Assembly: GCA_964607765.1 (NCBI GenBank) | Contig: CAZSNT010000011.1 | Coordinates: forward strand, 33,255 to 97,254 | Length of the DNA: 64,000 bases | Direction of reading: 5' to 3' | DNA from: CAZSNT01 sp964607765 | GTDB lineage: Bacteria > Verrucomicrobiota > Lentisphaeria > Oligosphaerales > JABHEG01 | Shown here: piece by piece, positions 43,278-53,443 of the stretch | Numbering within the stretch: the stretch's first letter is position 1 | Layout: each line of letters opens with the position of its first letter | The notes under the pieces: generated by a model | The model's input: only the letters and a program-made list of their open reading frames with translations | Databases searched by the model: none | Told to the model about the DNA's origin: nothing | Translations under genes and position numbers: made by a program

Positions 43278-46200
43278 CTAACGGTGCTTCATTACGAGCC
43301 AGGCCGATTTCCATTCCGGTTTGTTGCGGGTGCTGAATCCGCCGGACTCAACGAACAGGTATTCCGAATCATCCAGCGTCTTGGTTCGCATCGTCAGTAC
43401 TTGGTATCGCGTAAGATCCATCAGCCTGTTTCCGGACCAAATCCACAGCGGCTCGGCGGTCGCGCCACCGCTCTTGAACGTCATGGAGGAGAAGAGAGGG
43501 CGGCGTGCCCGGGCGAGTTGCTCTGCCGGATCGAACTCGGCAATGTCCGGCACTTCACCCACGACCTCCCATTGCCCCAGAATCCCCGGGTAAGGGGCAA
43601 ACGTGCCATCCCAGCGGAACTTGTGATCATCGGGCTGCTGCTCGCAGTTGTCTGGATCCTGCTTGATTTGCCACTCGGCGGAGAGCATGGGGACAATAGT
43701 CGCCGATTTGAGGACCAGGTCATCTCCTATGGGCGGCAGCCGCATCTCCTCGAGGTGGACGCTGATCCTCCCTTGCGGCACGCGTGTGCTCGGTTTGACT
43801 TTGTACTTGTCGTTGAAGCGCAGGAAGCTCTTGACGGCGATGGTCACCTGGCCGCCATCGAACTCTCTGAGGAAGTCATGGGTGATGTAGGCACCGTTCG
43901 GTTTCTCGCCCCCGCCTCGGCCGATGCACTTGGTCTGTTCGATCAGCAGGCGGCCATTGATGTAGACCCCGTAGCCACAACCGTTTCCGACATGGGCACT
44001 GCTGTTGATGCGCAATCGGTAACGGTGCCCCGGCTTCATCGGAGGCATCTTGAAACTCCCGCGCAGTAACAGCACCTCCTTCTCCCACAGCGTGTTCACT
44101 GCTGTCGCGCCAAAACACATGGGGCCGACGCATCTCTCGGAGCACTTGGAGACGGGAGGCGTCGGGATCTTACCGTCGTATTGCCCGAAAGGCGCCTGGC
44201 CTCTTTGCCAGCCGGCCCCGGCGGGATCGAAGTCGAGCGCGTGCCAACTTCCCATGCCCTCGGGGGGCGTCACATCACGGTACCGAGTGATCAACTGGTC
44301 CCACGGCACGTGCTCGGCCGGAATCGGGTCGAACGAGTGATACCACCACTCGGCGTCGCGCAGGTCGGCAAACATGCGCCAACTGTATTGATCGTCTGCC
44401 GCTCTCTCGTGAAGGGCCGTCAATTGATCGATGGTGTCTCTGTGACCGCCGGGCTGGGCGGCTTGCACCTCGGCGTTGGCCAGTTTGCGCAGCGATTCCC
44501 GGTTCCTACCGACGTACTCGGGAATCAGCTCGTCCACGATGATGGGTTTGATGGCCTTCCTCAGCTTGGGGCCGAACCGGGCGGGGTCGGTGCTCAGAAA
44601 GAACTGCTTGTATGGAAGGACCTGCTGAGGGAAGCGGTCCCGGGCAATCTCATAGAGCACGTCCAATCCACCGGGTATGTCGGCGAGTGAGGCGGCGATG
44701 AACTCAAGATGGGAATCGTAGGTCGACGAGATGTTCTGCCCACCGGGGGCGGTCTTCACACCCGCATAGCCCGTATACGTTTCTCTCAGCGTTTCCCGGG
44801 CCAAGGCGTGAACAGCCGGAGTGCCGCTGTCGATTCGCGCCCGGATGCTCGGCATCAGGCCAAGCGTAAGGGCCGACCGCTGGTTCGTCCTCACCAACTC
44901 GCCGATTGCCGGCAGGACCTCACGGTAGCACCTCTCATCGGCCACGACAGGCGTCAGTGCGGCCAATGTTGCGTTCTGCAACCACCAGTCTTCATGCTTG
45001 AGATAGGGGAGCAGAAGGTCCACATGTGGCGCAAGCCAGTCAGTGGGAGACATGCCGGCAACGTGTAAGGCGGCGTCTTTGACCCACCACGACTCGTCCG
45101 GATCGGCCACGGCCCGGATGGCCAGATCGAAGACTTCCTGCGTAAGAACGTCGGTACGCTTCTCTCTTTTCAGGATTTCGTGGATGGCGGAGAACATGGC
45201 CCGCCGGATTCGCGGAGAGTTCGAACGCAGGCACTCCATCATCAGTTTGGGCCGAATTTCGCCTCCGGGTGTGCGCCAACCGATGTAGCCGCTGTTGATT
45301 CCCAGTATTTTGTTGGAGGCGACGAAACGGATGTTGTGATCCTGGTGGCGGATGTAGCGGCGCAGGAGGTCGTCGCTGATTTCGCCTGAATCATGCAGTC
45401 GCATCAGAACCGGACGGCTGGAGTCCTGCGCCAGGACTTCATGGGACAAGTCTTGTCTGCTGCCGTCGGAGTAGGGGACGGCCTCCAGCGAGAGGAAGAC
45501 GTTGTCGGCAACTGTCCCCCACGGTTGTTTGGGCAGATGGTAGGGCTTTGAGAAAGGCGTGGGCGGGGCCCCGGTGATACGCAGTGTTCGGCGCGGGATG
45601 ACGTATGCCAGAGTGTAGGCGCATCCCCACGCACCTTTCCACTTCTTCTGGTCGTCATAGCCTGCTCCCCCGAGAATGCCGAACGACCCGTCGAACCGGC
45701 GTGAAAGGTCATAGTGCCATCGGCGTTTGTCCATGAATTCCCGGTATTGCCCGGGCTTTTTCTCATGCAGCAGTCCCATGGCGGCGCTGCGCCAGATCTC
45801 GCCGATGCCGCCACCGGTGTGCCCATGGAGCATGAAACTCGTGGTATAGAAACTGGTCATGGCGCAGGCGTCCCGTGCCCTGGCATAGACCGACTCTTCC
45901 CCGTCGGGAGTGAGGGAAGCCGCCGCTGCCATGGCGAATGCCAGGTTGCCGGTCTTGCCGTTATCAACGAAGCCCACTTCCGGTCGGTCATCACCGTAGG
46001 GGTTGGCGCCGCGTCCCGCGTAGCGGTAGAAGTGAACCAGTGCGCCCAGCAACGCGTGATCGGGAACATCGGCTCCACACTCCTTGGCCAGGAGCAGAAA
46101 CGTGACGACCGCCGTGCCGGCGGCGTTCAGGTGCCCCATCCCGTAGGTGACTCTCGGGACGCCGCCGCGCCCGGCCCACCCGTCGAGATACTGGGCCTTG

Positions 46201-46916
46201 ACTGCGCTGTCTACCCACCTCTGGATGGTGGGCAGCACGACGTCGTCGCCGGTGCGCAGGTAGTACTCGGTCAGGGGGATGCCGCCAAACCCCAGGTGCC
46301 ATGCGTAGGTGGGGGCGCCCTTCAGGCCTCGTGCCCAGTCCCGCACCACATCCACATCTTCGTCCTGCCCGGTTCCGAGCAGAAAGAGCATCCCGATGTC
46401 ACTGAAGCCCTTCTCGGAGCCCGGCTTCGCCAGGTAATCGGCAAACCCCCGCACAATCTTGTCTGATTTGGGGCACTCAAGGGGCCAGGTCTCGCTGTAG
46501 GATCCGAGTTCCGGAATCTGCACCACCACGGGTTCGGCCTCGTCTTCCACCGCGAACCGGAGGACACCGTCGGCGGCCTCCGCGTCTGCCAGGATCTGTC
46601 CCAATTGGATTCGCGGATCGATGTCCTTGAGTGTCTGGCCGTTGATGCTCCGGATGATCTGTCCCTTCTTCAGTTTGCCGGTCGCGGCGGCGGGGGAGCC
46701 TTCTTCGATGTTCTGGATGCGCATCACGAAAGCAGGCTGAAGCAGGTCGATGCCCATACCCACCGGGCCGAAACGCTGGATCGTCTGCAGGGACTTTGCC
46801 TCGCTCGGACGCGTCGAGAAGATGCCGGGGTTCTTGTAGAATGAGCCCTCGGCTGATCGCGCTGTCACGCTCGCGCAGAGAACGAGCACTGCCATAATGC
46901 GTTTCTGGATTGCCAT
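43278..46916 (-). CDS. Large secreted PDZ / DUF6288-type protein
   Basis: A 1212-residue protein. It has a signal peptide (1-21), a PDZ domain at about 50-125 (GMGIDLLQPAFVMRIQNIEEGSPAA...GQIIRSINGQTL), a helical toroid-like region (about 150-480, with YAWHLGFGGIPLTEYYL and HTGGGIGEIWRSAAMGLLHE), HEAT-like repeats (500-700) and beta-rich C-terminal domains (850-1212). This layout matches DUF6288 proteins of Planctomycetota and Lentisphaerota; function is unknown, but the toroid resembles polysaccharide-active folds. The ATG at 46916 opens the signal peptide. It sits among glycosidases and sulfatases on the minus strand, 50 bp after the propeller gene. Confidence 0.75.
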   Translation of the reverse strand: MAIQKRIMAVLVLCASVTARSAEGSFYKNPGIFSTRPSEAKSLQTIQRFGPVGMGIDLLQPAFVMRIQNIEEGSPAAATGKLKKGQIIRSINGQTLKDIDPRIQLGQILADAEAADGVLRFAVEDEAEPVVVQIPELGSYSETWPLECPKSDKIVRGFADYLAKPGSEKGFSDIGMLFLLGTGQDEDVDVVRDWARGLKGAPTYAWHLGFGGIPLTEYYLRTGDDVVLPTIQRWVDSAVKAQYLDGWAGRGGVPRVTYGMGHLNAAGTAVVTFLLLAKECGADVPDHALLGALVHFYRYAGRGANPYGDDRPEVGFVDNGKTGNLAFAMAAAASLTPDGEESVYARARDACAMTSFYTTSFMLHGHTGGGIGEIWRSAAMGLLHEKKPGQYREFMDKRRWHYDLSRRFDGSFGILGGAGYDDQKKWKGAWGCAYTLAYVIPRRTLRITGAPPTPFSKPYHLPKQPWGTVADNVFLSLEAVPYSDGSRQDLSHEVLAQDSSRPVLMRLHDSGEISDDLLRRYIRHQDHNIRFVASNKILGINSGYIGWRTPGGEIRPKLMMECLRSNSPRIRRAMFSAIHEILKREKRTDVLTQEVFDLAIRAVADPDESWWVKDAALHVAGMSPTDWLAPHVDLLLPYLKHEDWWLQNATLAALTPVVADERCYREVLPAIGELVRTNQRSALTLGLMPSIRARIDSGTPAVHALARETLRETYTGYAGVKTAPGGQNISSTYDSHLEFIAASLADIPGGLDVLYEIARDRFPQQVLPYKQFFLSTDPARFGPKLRKAIKPIIVDELIPEYVGRNRESLRKLANAEVQAAQPGGHRDTIDQLTALHERAADDQYSWRMFADLRDAEWWYHSFDPIPAEHVPWDQLITRYRDVTPPEGMGSWHALDFDPAGAGWQRGQAPFGQYDGKIPTPPVSKCSERCVGPMCFGATAVNTLWEKEVLLLRGSFKMPPMKPGHRYRLRINSSAHVGNGCGYGVYINGRLLIEQTKCIGRGGGEKPNGAYITHDFLREFDGGQVTIAVKSFLRFNDKYKVKPSTRVPQGRISVHLEEMRLPPIGDDLVLKSATIVPMLSAEWQIKQDPDNCEQQPDDHKFRWDGTFAPYPGILGQWEVVGEVPDIAEFDPAEQLARARRPLFSSMTFKSGGATAEPLWIWSGNRLMDLTRYQVLTMRTKTLDDSEYLFVESGGFSTRNKPEWKSAWLVMKHR

Positions 46917-46966
46917 ACCGTTATCGCTCCGCAAATCAGGTCCTTGTCGTTGCTCCCACGGGAAAC

Positions 46967-48634
46967 TCATTCGCCATTGCCCACGGTATCTCTCGCGCCT
47001 GTGAATCCTGGACCGCCACCGCCGACATAGCCGTAACTGGCACCGGATCTGTCGGGACTGACCCAGAATGAGTAAATGCTGCCGTTCTTCAGGGAGAAGC
47101 GGAACCGGACCGGCTGGCCGGACAGTTTGGCTAGATCCTGTCCCCATGTCACAGCCTCGAGAGTCTTGTCGCAGGAGACCGGCTTGCAGTTGTCAAGGGT
47201 GAATGGCTCGATCACTCTTCCGTCTTTATCCAGCACCTCAGCCCTCAGTTCGCCATCGGGACAGTCCACGTTGACGAACAGGTACGTGCCTGTGAAGGTG
47301 AGAGGACGGGTGGTCAGCGTTCCGGTCTCCTTGTCGGCATCCATTGAGGCAAACCCATCACGTCGGATGATGGCCAGACCAGTGGCCGCATCCTTATCCC
47401 AGCCCTCTGTCTTACGTCCATCGGTGTCATACATGCCACGTCCCGGCTTGGCGCGACCGGAAAAGTAGAAATACAGCTTGTCGCCTACGACGAGACAACC
47501 GTTGACGACAGATTGGACGTTCCCATATCGCCAGTCCTTCTCGTCCCATGTGCAGGATATGAACCGCCGGCGGTCCGGGCGATCCCAGTGGAAGCCGTCG
47601 CGGCTGAATCCCAGCAGGATGTCATTCCGTTTCTGGAGGTCCATCTTTCCGCAGTTGCCGTTGCTGGGGCCCTGCCAGATGGAGAAGGCTCCGATCATCA
47701 GGCTCTCACAGGGGATTGCGTCGAGATTGTAGAGTTCCGGCTTCCTGGCGTGTTCTTCCGCGGTGTGTTTGGGGTCAATCATCTCGCCCGCGACCCAGTT
47801 GACGCCCTTCTTGCTATCCGTCAGCGCTCCCTCTTCAATCAGTCTCTTCGGGTCGGCGTCTTCGCAGTAGCGGCGTGCACGACCACCCCATGAAATCCGT
47901 TCACTCAGGACCCAGACCTTTCTGAAGGGATTGTAGAACACAGTGGTCCGGTCGCCACGGATTCTCGTGGTTGTCAGCGCGTCTGTCCAGTGGATGCCGT
48001 CGGGGCTGGTCCGATAGACCATTGCCCAGCCTTTGATGTGTCCGCTCTCGGTTGCGAAGTACTTGAAGCGCTCTTTCGGGGTTTTGGCGTCATGATCCAG
48101 CCACACGGAAGTGGTGTCAACGCTGCGTCTGGCTTCCGGGTTCTTCGGGAGGATGACGACATTGGTGCCTTTCTGAACATCAAAGCTGAGTTTGTCCCAT
48201 CTGATCCCATCTTTGCTGGTGGCGAGGCAGCTCGAATGCAGGTAACCGCCGGTGTACCACATCTTGAAGAGACCGTCTGACGGATCGTAGCAAGCTCCGC
48301 CGCTGAACGGGGCGGCGAACCAGCCCCCGCTACCGAACTCCCACGGTCTGTCCGGCTTCATTACCGGGTTGGCAGGATGGTATTCGGCGGGGTGAAATGT
48401 CCGCCTGAGAGTTGTCTGCTCGATGAGAAAGCCATCGACAAGCAACTGGCGGCCAACATCGATAGGAATGACCGCCGGGCGGAGCTTCAGGTACGGCACC
48501 GGCATCTGCGTCTGTTTTGGGTGACGGTCGTAAGTCGGCGGCCACGTATCCGGCAACTCAATACCGTTATAGAGGGTCTCGCCTCCACACGTCAACCCGG
48601 TCATTGAGGCCAGGATCATCAGCTTCCTGCTCAT
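46967..48634 (-). CDS. Secreted GH32/GH43-like propeller protein
   Basis: A 555-residue protein. A short signal-like start (MSRKLMILASMTGLTCGGE) leads to repeated propeller blades (GACYDPSDGLFKMWYTGGY, CLATSKDGIRWDKL, MVYRTSPDGIHWTD, VVGDKLYFYFSGR) and a C-terminal sandwich (about 440-530) with YLFVNVDCPDGELRAEVLDKD. Such proteins are common near sulfatases in Planctomycetota and are annotated as glycosyl hydrolase family proteins; the activity is unknown. The ATG at 48634 has AAGGAGAG 7 nt upstream. It lies 62 bp after the sulfatase at 48697 and 50 bp before the DUF6288 gene, consistent with one transcript. Confidence 0.8.
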   Translation of the reverse strand: MSRKLMILASMTGLTCGGETLYNGIELPDTWPPTYDRHPKQTQMPVPYLKLRPAVIPIDVGRQLLVDGFLIEQTTLRRTFHPAEYHPANPVMKPDRPWEFGSGGWFAAPFSGGACYDPSDGLFKMWYTGGYLHSSCLATSKDGIRWDKLSFDVQKGTNVVILPKNPEARRSVDTTSVWLDHDAKTPKERFKYFATESGHIKGWAMVYRTSPDGIHWTDALTTTRIRGDRTTVFYNPFRKVWVLSERISWGGRARRYCEDADPKRLIEEGALTDSKKGVNWVAGEMIDPKHTAEEHARKPELYNLDAIPCESLMIGAFSIWQGPSNGNCGKMDLQKRNDILLGFSRDGFHWDRPDRRRFISCTWDEKDWRYGNVQSVVNGCLVVGDKLYFYFSGRAKPGRGMYDTDGRKTEGWDKDAATGLAIIRRDGFASMDADKETGTLTTRPLTFTGTYLFVNVDCPDGELRAEVLDKDGRVIEPFTLDNCKPVSCDKTLEAVTWGQDLAKLSGQPVRFRFSLKNGSIYSFWVSPDRSGASYGYVGGGGPGFTGARDTVGNGE

Positions 48635-48696
48635 GCAGTTGCTCTCCTTGCAGCCGGTTGTGTCTGCCCGCCCCCCCTCGGGTGCTCAGTCTTACC

Positions 48697-49953
48697 TCAA
48701 TCCACACCAAGATACTCTCTCATCTCGCTATAGGGTCTGCCGGCGACTCGCCTGCGGAACTCAATGCCTTTCCTGTACTGCGGCCATAGGGCCGCCTGCA
48801 CCTTCAGAGTTTCGTTGAATAGCCCCAGGTTGCCGGTCGAGCGCGGATCTGCGGTCTCGCGACCGTAGGCGTGCATCTTGGCTTTCAGGCGTTGGGCGGT
48901 CTCCGCGTATTTCGGGTCCTCGATCAGGCTGTTCTGTTCCCATATGTCGTTCTGCAGGTCGTACAGCTCTTCCACCATTCCCGGCCGCTCCGAGTTCGGG
49001 TACTTGACGATATACTCGTAGCGCTTGTCCCGGATCGTGCGTGCGGTTTTGGGATCGGTGTGCCATTCGTTGCCGTGCATCACATGGTCGCGTTTCGGAT
49101 CGATCCAGCCCGACTTCCCGGAGAGGATCATGTCGAGGAAACTGTTTCCGGTCATCCCGTCCGGTACGGGCACTCCGGCGGCCTGCAGAAAAGTCGGCGC
49201 GATGTCGATGGATTTGACGAAGTCGTCGATGACACGGCTCGGTGGTACGGTGCCTTTCCACATCAAGGCCATCGGTACGTGGCTGCCTCCGTCGTAGGGG
49301 CTGCCCTTGCCTCTGAACCCCACTGCCGGTTGATTGGTGGACCCATTGTCGCCGATGTAAACGACGACGGTGTCGGCGAGAAGACGTCTTCTCTCCAGTT
49401 CAGCAAGCATCCGCCCCGTCTGCCGGTCGGCATCCAGGATCTCGTAGTAGAAGCCGGGAGGCTTGATGTTCGGGTTGTTGCCCGGTTCGGCGTTGATCTT
49501 GTCCGCATCGATGCCGAACTCCTCTTTCAGCCGCCGTCTTGCCTCTTTCCCATCGGGCCATCGTCCGTGCGGCTCGCTGATCCCGGCCCAGAAGAAGAAC
49601 GGCTTGTCGCCCTCGCGCTCGTTCAGGAAGGCTGCGAAGTTCGCAGGCACGTCGTGACGGTCGAGCTCCCAGAAGTTGCGCCCTGTGAGAATGGCCGCCC
49701 GGGACGGCGCACACGACGGTGCACTGACGTAGGCGTTCCTGAACAGCACGCCCTCTTCAGCCAGCCGGTTGAAGTGCGGGGTCCGCAGGTTCGAGTGCCC
49801 GTAGATGTCGTGCTCAAACCAGCTCTCGTCGTCCGTGACGATCAAGAGCAGGTTGGGGCGTGGCTTAGCGCCCAGGGCAGTCGCTCGCTTCTGAGCGCCG
49901 CCCGCGCAGGCCAACACCGCCACGGCGCTCATCAACACAAACGGCTTCTTCAT
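48697..49953 (-). CDS. Sulfatase lacking the active-site GKxH segment (internal deletion)
   Basis: A 418-residue secreted sulfatase with a signal peptide (1-20), DD at 41-42, the formylglycine motif C81-APSR (SCAPSRAAILTGR) and IGDNGSTNQPA. Between GRNFWELD (to about 98) and VPANFAAFLNEREG (from about 102) there should be roughly 70-85 residues carrying the Lys-His pair (GKWH or GKGWG); the sulfatase at 8695 shows this segment. Here the two parts are joined directly near 49651-49665 in frame. The product can probably fold but should be inactive or impaired. The ATG at 49953 opens the signal peptide. It lies in the minus-strand run. Confidence 0.85.
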   Translation of the reverse strand: MKKPFVLMSAVAVLACAGGAQKRATALGAKPRPNLLLIVTDDESWFEHDIYGHSNLRTPHFNRLAEEGVLFRNAYVSAPSCAPSRAAILTGRNFWELDRHDVPANFAAFLNEREGDKPFFFWAGISEPHGRWPDGKEARRRLKEEFGIDADKINAEPGNNPNIKPPGFYYEILDADRQTGRMLAELERRRLLADTVVVYIGDNGSTNQPAVGFRGKGSPYDGGSHVPMALMWKGTVPPSRVIDDFVKSIDIAPTFLQAAGVPVPDGMTGNSFLDMILSGKSGWIDPKRDHVMHGNEWHTDPKTARTIRDKRYEYIVKYPNSERPGMVEELYDLQNDIWEQNSLIEDPKYAETAQRLKAKMHAYGRETADPRSTGNLGLFNETLKVQAALWPQYRKGIEFRRRVAGRPYSEMREYLGVD

Positions 49954-50251
49954 CTCTGGCGTCCTTCTCTTCTCGCCCGCCCCGTTGGGGCTTCCGCAGG
50001 GCCAACGGCCCGGCATCATAATAGCCCAGGGCGCAGGAGCGGACCGGCACGGGACGACCCGGAGCCCTGGGTGCCGGACACCACCAATGCCAGAGCCCTG
50101 TAAGGGCGACTCAACCGCCGTCTGGGGGCGCCCGACGCCAACTGGGACATTGTCATCGGTCATGGTTGGTCTTCTCACTTCGCTCCTCTCCCCATCCCAT
50201 ACAGCTCACCGGGAACGCGTTCACGCCTGGAACTCTCCGCACCTTCCCAAT

Positions 50252-53200
50252 CTACTCCAGCATCCTCTGCCAGATCTCCTTTTTGCCGACGTACGGTTCC
50301 TTGTTGGTCTTCATCCAGTCCAAGAACGCCCTGCGCAGTTCACTGACCACTTCCGGGTACTGCGCGGCGACATTCCTATGCTCGCCCCAGTCTTCGGAGA
50401 TATCGAACAGCAGCGGGGCTGCGTCGTTCCAGCCGACCAGTTTCCACTTGCCCGAGCGCGCGTACCAGGATGCAAAGTAGTCGATCTGTTTGCGCTTCTT
50501 CACGGACTTGAACTCCTCCTCAACGCCTTGCAGTTCCGGGTGACCGTCGAACGCCATGGGGATCGCGTCGAGGTGCGCCCAGAACAAGGTGCGTCCGGGA
50601 TCGCCTTCCGATGTGCCAGTCAGTTGCGGGAGGAAACTCTTCCCGTCCAGCGGCAGGTCGGCTTTGATCCCCGCATAGTCAAGCGCGGTCGGCATGAGGT
50701 CCATGATGTGCTGCAAGGCGTTGCTTTCGCCGGATCGCCCATCTGGCACATAGGCGAACATCGGCGTACGCACGCCGCCTTCCCAGGCACACCATTTGGC
50801 GCCGCGCAACGGTCCGTTGCCGGGGATCGGCACGCGCGGCCAGGCCGGGTGTTTCTTTGGCTCCTGCCCGTTTTTCTTGCGGTAGTCCGGCTGTTCGCGC
50901 CAGACGCCGTTGTTCAGGCCGTTGTCCGAGGCGAACAGGATCATCGTGTCGTGTTCGGCGCTCATCGCCTTGATCTTGGCGAGGAGCCGGCCGACGTTGA
51001 CGTCCATGCCGTAGATGCTGCCGAAATGGGAGTCGACCACAGACGAGCCGGAGCTGATTGCGTCCATGTACTTCTGGGGTGGCGCCGGGCTCGGCGGCTT
51101 CGGTTCGCAGAGCGAGAAGAACATGAAGAACGGTTTCTTCTCCGTGTGACACTGCTCGAGGAAGCCGAGCGCTTCGCCCGTCATCTGGTCGCAGAGCCAG
51201 CCCTCGGCTTTGGCCTTTGTCTTGTTCCGGTAGAGATGCGGCGAATCGTACTTGTCGGTGTGCGCCCGGTCGTAGCCGAAGTAGGTGTCGAATCCCTTGT
51301 CGTTCGGGTGCTGGCCCTCTTCCCTGCCGAGATGCCATTTACCGAAGACGCCGGTCCGGTAGCCCGCATCGGCAAACGCTTGCACCGGGAAGCCAACGGA
51401 CGGCGGCACACCCGCGCCGTCGCTCAGTTCCGTGTTCGAATAGGCACCGAATGTCTGTGGGTACCGGGCCGACATCAGTGCCGCACGCGACGGGCCGCAG
51501 GTCGGCGCGGCATAGAAGTTTGTGAACCGCATGCCCTGCCCTGCAATCCCGTCCAGGTTCGGCGTCGCCTTCTTCACAGCATCGAAGCAGACCTGGACGG
51601 CCTCCCGGCCGCCGTTGCTTGCCAGCATTTCACTGAGCACGTCCTTCCGCAGCGGTTGCAGGTTATCCGGCTCGGCGAACTTCAGGAAACTGCCGAGCTC
51701 GCAGTAGCCCTGGTCATCCGAGAGGATCAGGAGGATGTTCGGCTTCCGCGGTTCACCCGCACCCGGGAGCGTGAACGGCTCGCCTTTGCGGAGATTTCCG
51801 GACATGGTGAGGGTCCTGTGCTTCCCAACGCTCACGTCCGACTCGAACCGGTTCTGCAGAAGCGTAATGGACTCGGCTTTCGCGATGTTGACGCGCGTGT
51901 GGAAGACAGAGTTCTCGATATGAACGTCCCGCACTCGGCACGTTTCGAGTGGCCCTTTGCCGCCGGACTGGACGACCATGCCCGAGCCGCGGCCCGCGTG
52001 GAACTCGCTGTTCGTGATTCGTACGTACTCGGGCCCGGGGCCTTCCACGTTGCGATGCCGTGGCGACAGCCCGTAGGCAACGTTGTAGCAGGAGAGCTTG
52101 CAGTGGTCCACGTTGATCGAGGTCTGCATGCGGATGCTGAAGGACGCGGTGCAGTTCCTCATCGTCGTGTCAGGATTGGCGGCTTCTTTCGACCAAACGG
52201 TCAGATCTTTCTGCAACCCGTCGATTGGCGTTTCCAGGGTGATGGTCACCTTCGGGCAATAGCGGCCACCGGGAATGGTCGGTGAGCCGTCTTTCTGAGG
52301 GGTCTCATCGTAGCTGGCGATCCTCGCCGAGCCGATCACGGTGTTCTCGCGGTTCATCACCATCAGCGTTTCGCCAACGCGCATGGGATTGTACTGGATG
52401 GGGAATTTCTGGCAGATAACAAGTTCCGTGGGCGACACGATCTCCCGAATCGTCGCTGACAGGATGCAGAAGTTGTAGTCGTCGTCGCCGAGCCCCGCGG
52501 TATCGCAACCATCGAAGATCAGCTTGGCCCGGTTCCCGGTCACGTGGAAGGCGTCGCGGCAGACGGTCATGAGCCGGTTGGTTCCGGGCTTCGGCACGAG
52601 ATCGACGTTGATGAACCTGCACGTGCCTTCCGTGCGGTAAACGCTGAACGCGAACCAGGGCGCACCCCAGATTGCGATGTTCTCAAAGTGCCCGTCGACC
52701 GTGTCGTGAATGTTGAACATGGGGCCAGGGCCGTGGCGGTGTGCGACGCCGGGACGGGGAAGGCTGAACCGGGTGTGCCCCGGCTTGATCCTGTCGGTGT
52801 CCCTTTTCGAAATGGACTTGCCGCCGTAGAAAATCCGCGCCCGGCCATCGCCGAGCTGCTCCGCGCTTTTGACCGAGTAGTGGCGAGCCGCCTTGGGGTT
52901 CTTGCCGTTCTCGCACCAGACAAAGCCCCCGAACCACTGCTCACCGTCCTCCTTCGTGGGGCCGCCGAGGTGCTTTGCCTCGCCGGGCTCGAGGACTCTC
53001 ACGTCGACGTAGCGCCGTTTCGGATCGACCGCCTCGATCACCGACTCGATGAACATGGTGACGGTGTAGTCGACGTTGAGGTTCCTCAGAACCGGGTTCT
53101 GTGCATAGTCCAGGTCGACCATGCGGATGTGCGGGTCGAGCAGAAATGTCGAGCCGCCCCCGTCGATGGTCAGGTTCTTGGTGTGCTGAAGCGGGAAGAG

Positions 53201-53443
53201 GTAGCGCCCCTTGCCGGTGGCTGCATGGATCACCTTGCCTTGCGGAAAGACGAGCCGGACGGGCTTGCCTTCCCGTGCACGTGCGGCTTCAATCATCCGC
53301 AGAATGACCGGGCCGTCATCGGTCTTGCCGTCGGCTTTGAGCCCAAAATCCAGCGCCTGCATGTCGTCCATTGCGGGTACCTTCAGAACAGTGCTCAAGA
53401 CGATGCAAATCGTGAGGGCCGCCGTGTCAATCCATCTGGTCAC
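50252..53443 (-). CDS. GH110-like beta-helix fused to a sulfatase
   Basis: A 1063-residue secreted protein with two enzyme parts. Residues 1-25 are a signal peptide. Residues 27-560 are a right-handed beta-helix (DFGLKADGKTDDGPVI, GRYLFPLQHTKNLTIDGGGS) with an acidic cluster D320-D321-D322 in GLGDDDYNF, resembling GH110 alpha-1,3-galactosidases. Residues 567-1063 are a full sulfatase: SDDQGYCELG, C649-GPSR, FGKWHLG, FASDNG. Both catalytic sets look intact. Such a pairing would suit sulfated galactans such as carrageenan. The ATG overlaps the stop of the upstream Tat protein gene (ATGA), so the two are coupled. The GH110 call is by motif only. Confidence 0.85.
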   Translation of the reverse strand: MTRWIDTAALTICIVLSTVLKVPAMDDMQALDFGLKADGKTDDGPVILRMIEAARAREGKPVRLVFPQGKVIHAATGKGRYLFPLQHTKNLTIDGGGSTFLLDPHIRMVDLDYAQNPVLRNLNVDYTVTMFIESVIEAVDPKRRYVDVRVLEPGEAKHLGGPTKEDGEQWFGGFVWCENGKNPKAARHYSVKSAEQLGDGRARIFYGGKSISKRDTDRIKPGHTRFSLPRPGVAHRHGPGPMFNIHDTVDGHFENIAIWGAPWFAFSVYRTEGTCRFINVDLVPKPGTNRLMTVCRDAFHVTGNRAKLIFDGCDTAGLGDDDYNFCILSATIREIVSPTELVICQKFPIQYNPMRVGETLMVMNRENTVIGSARIASYDETPQKDGSPTIPGGRYCPKVTITLETPIDGLQKDLTVWSKEAANPDTTMRNCTASFSIRMQTSINVDHCKLSCYNVAYGLSPRHRNVEGPGPEYVRITNSEFHAGRGSGMVVQSGGKGPLETCRVRDVHIENSVFHTRVNIAKAESITLLQNRFESDVSVGKHRTLTMSGNLRKGEPFTLPGAGEPRKPNILLILSDDQGYCELGSFLKFAEPDNLQPLRKDVLSEMLASNGGREAVQVCFDAVKKATPNLDGIAGQGMRFTNFYAAPTCGPSRAALMSARYPQTFGAYSNTELSDGAGVPPSVGFPVQAFADAGYRTGVFGKWHLGREEGQHPNDKGFDTYFGYDRAHTDKYDSPHLYRNKTKAKAEGWLCDQMTGEALGFLEQCHTEKKPFFMFFSLCEPKPPSPAPPQKYMDAISSGSSVVDSHFGSIYGMDVNVGRLLAKIKAMSAEHDTMILFASDNGLNNGVWREQPDYRKKNGQEPKKHPAWPRVPIPGNGPLRGAKWCAWEGGVRTPMFAYVPDGRSGESNALQHIMDLMPTALDYAGIKADLPLDGKSFLPQLTGTSEGDPGRTLFWAHLDAIPMAFDGHPELQGVEEEFKSVKKRKQIDYFASWYARSGKWKLVGWNDAAPLLFDISEDWGEHRNVAAQYPEVVSELRRAFLDWMKTNKEPYVGKKEIWQRMLE

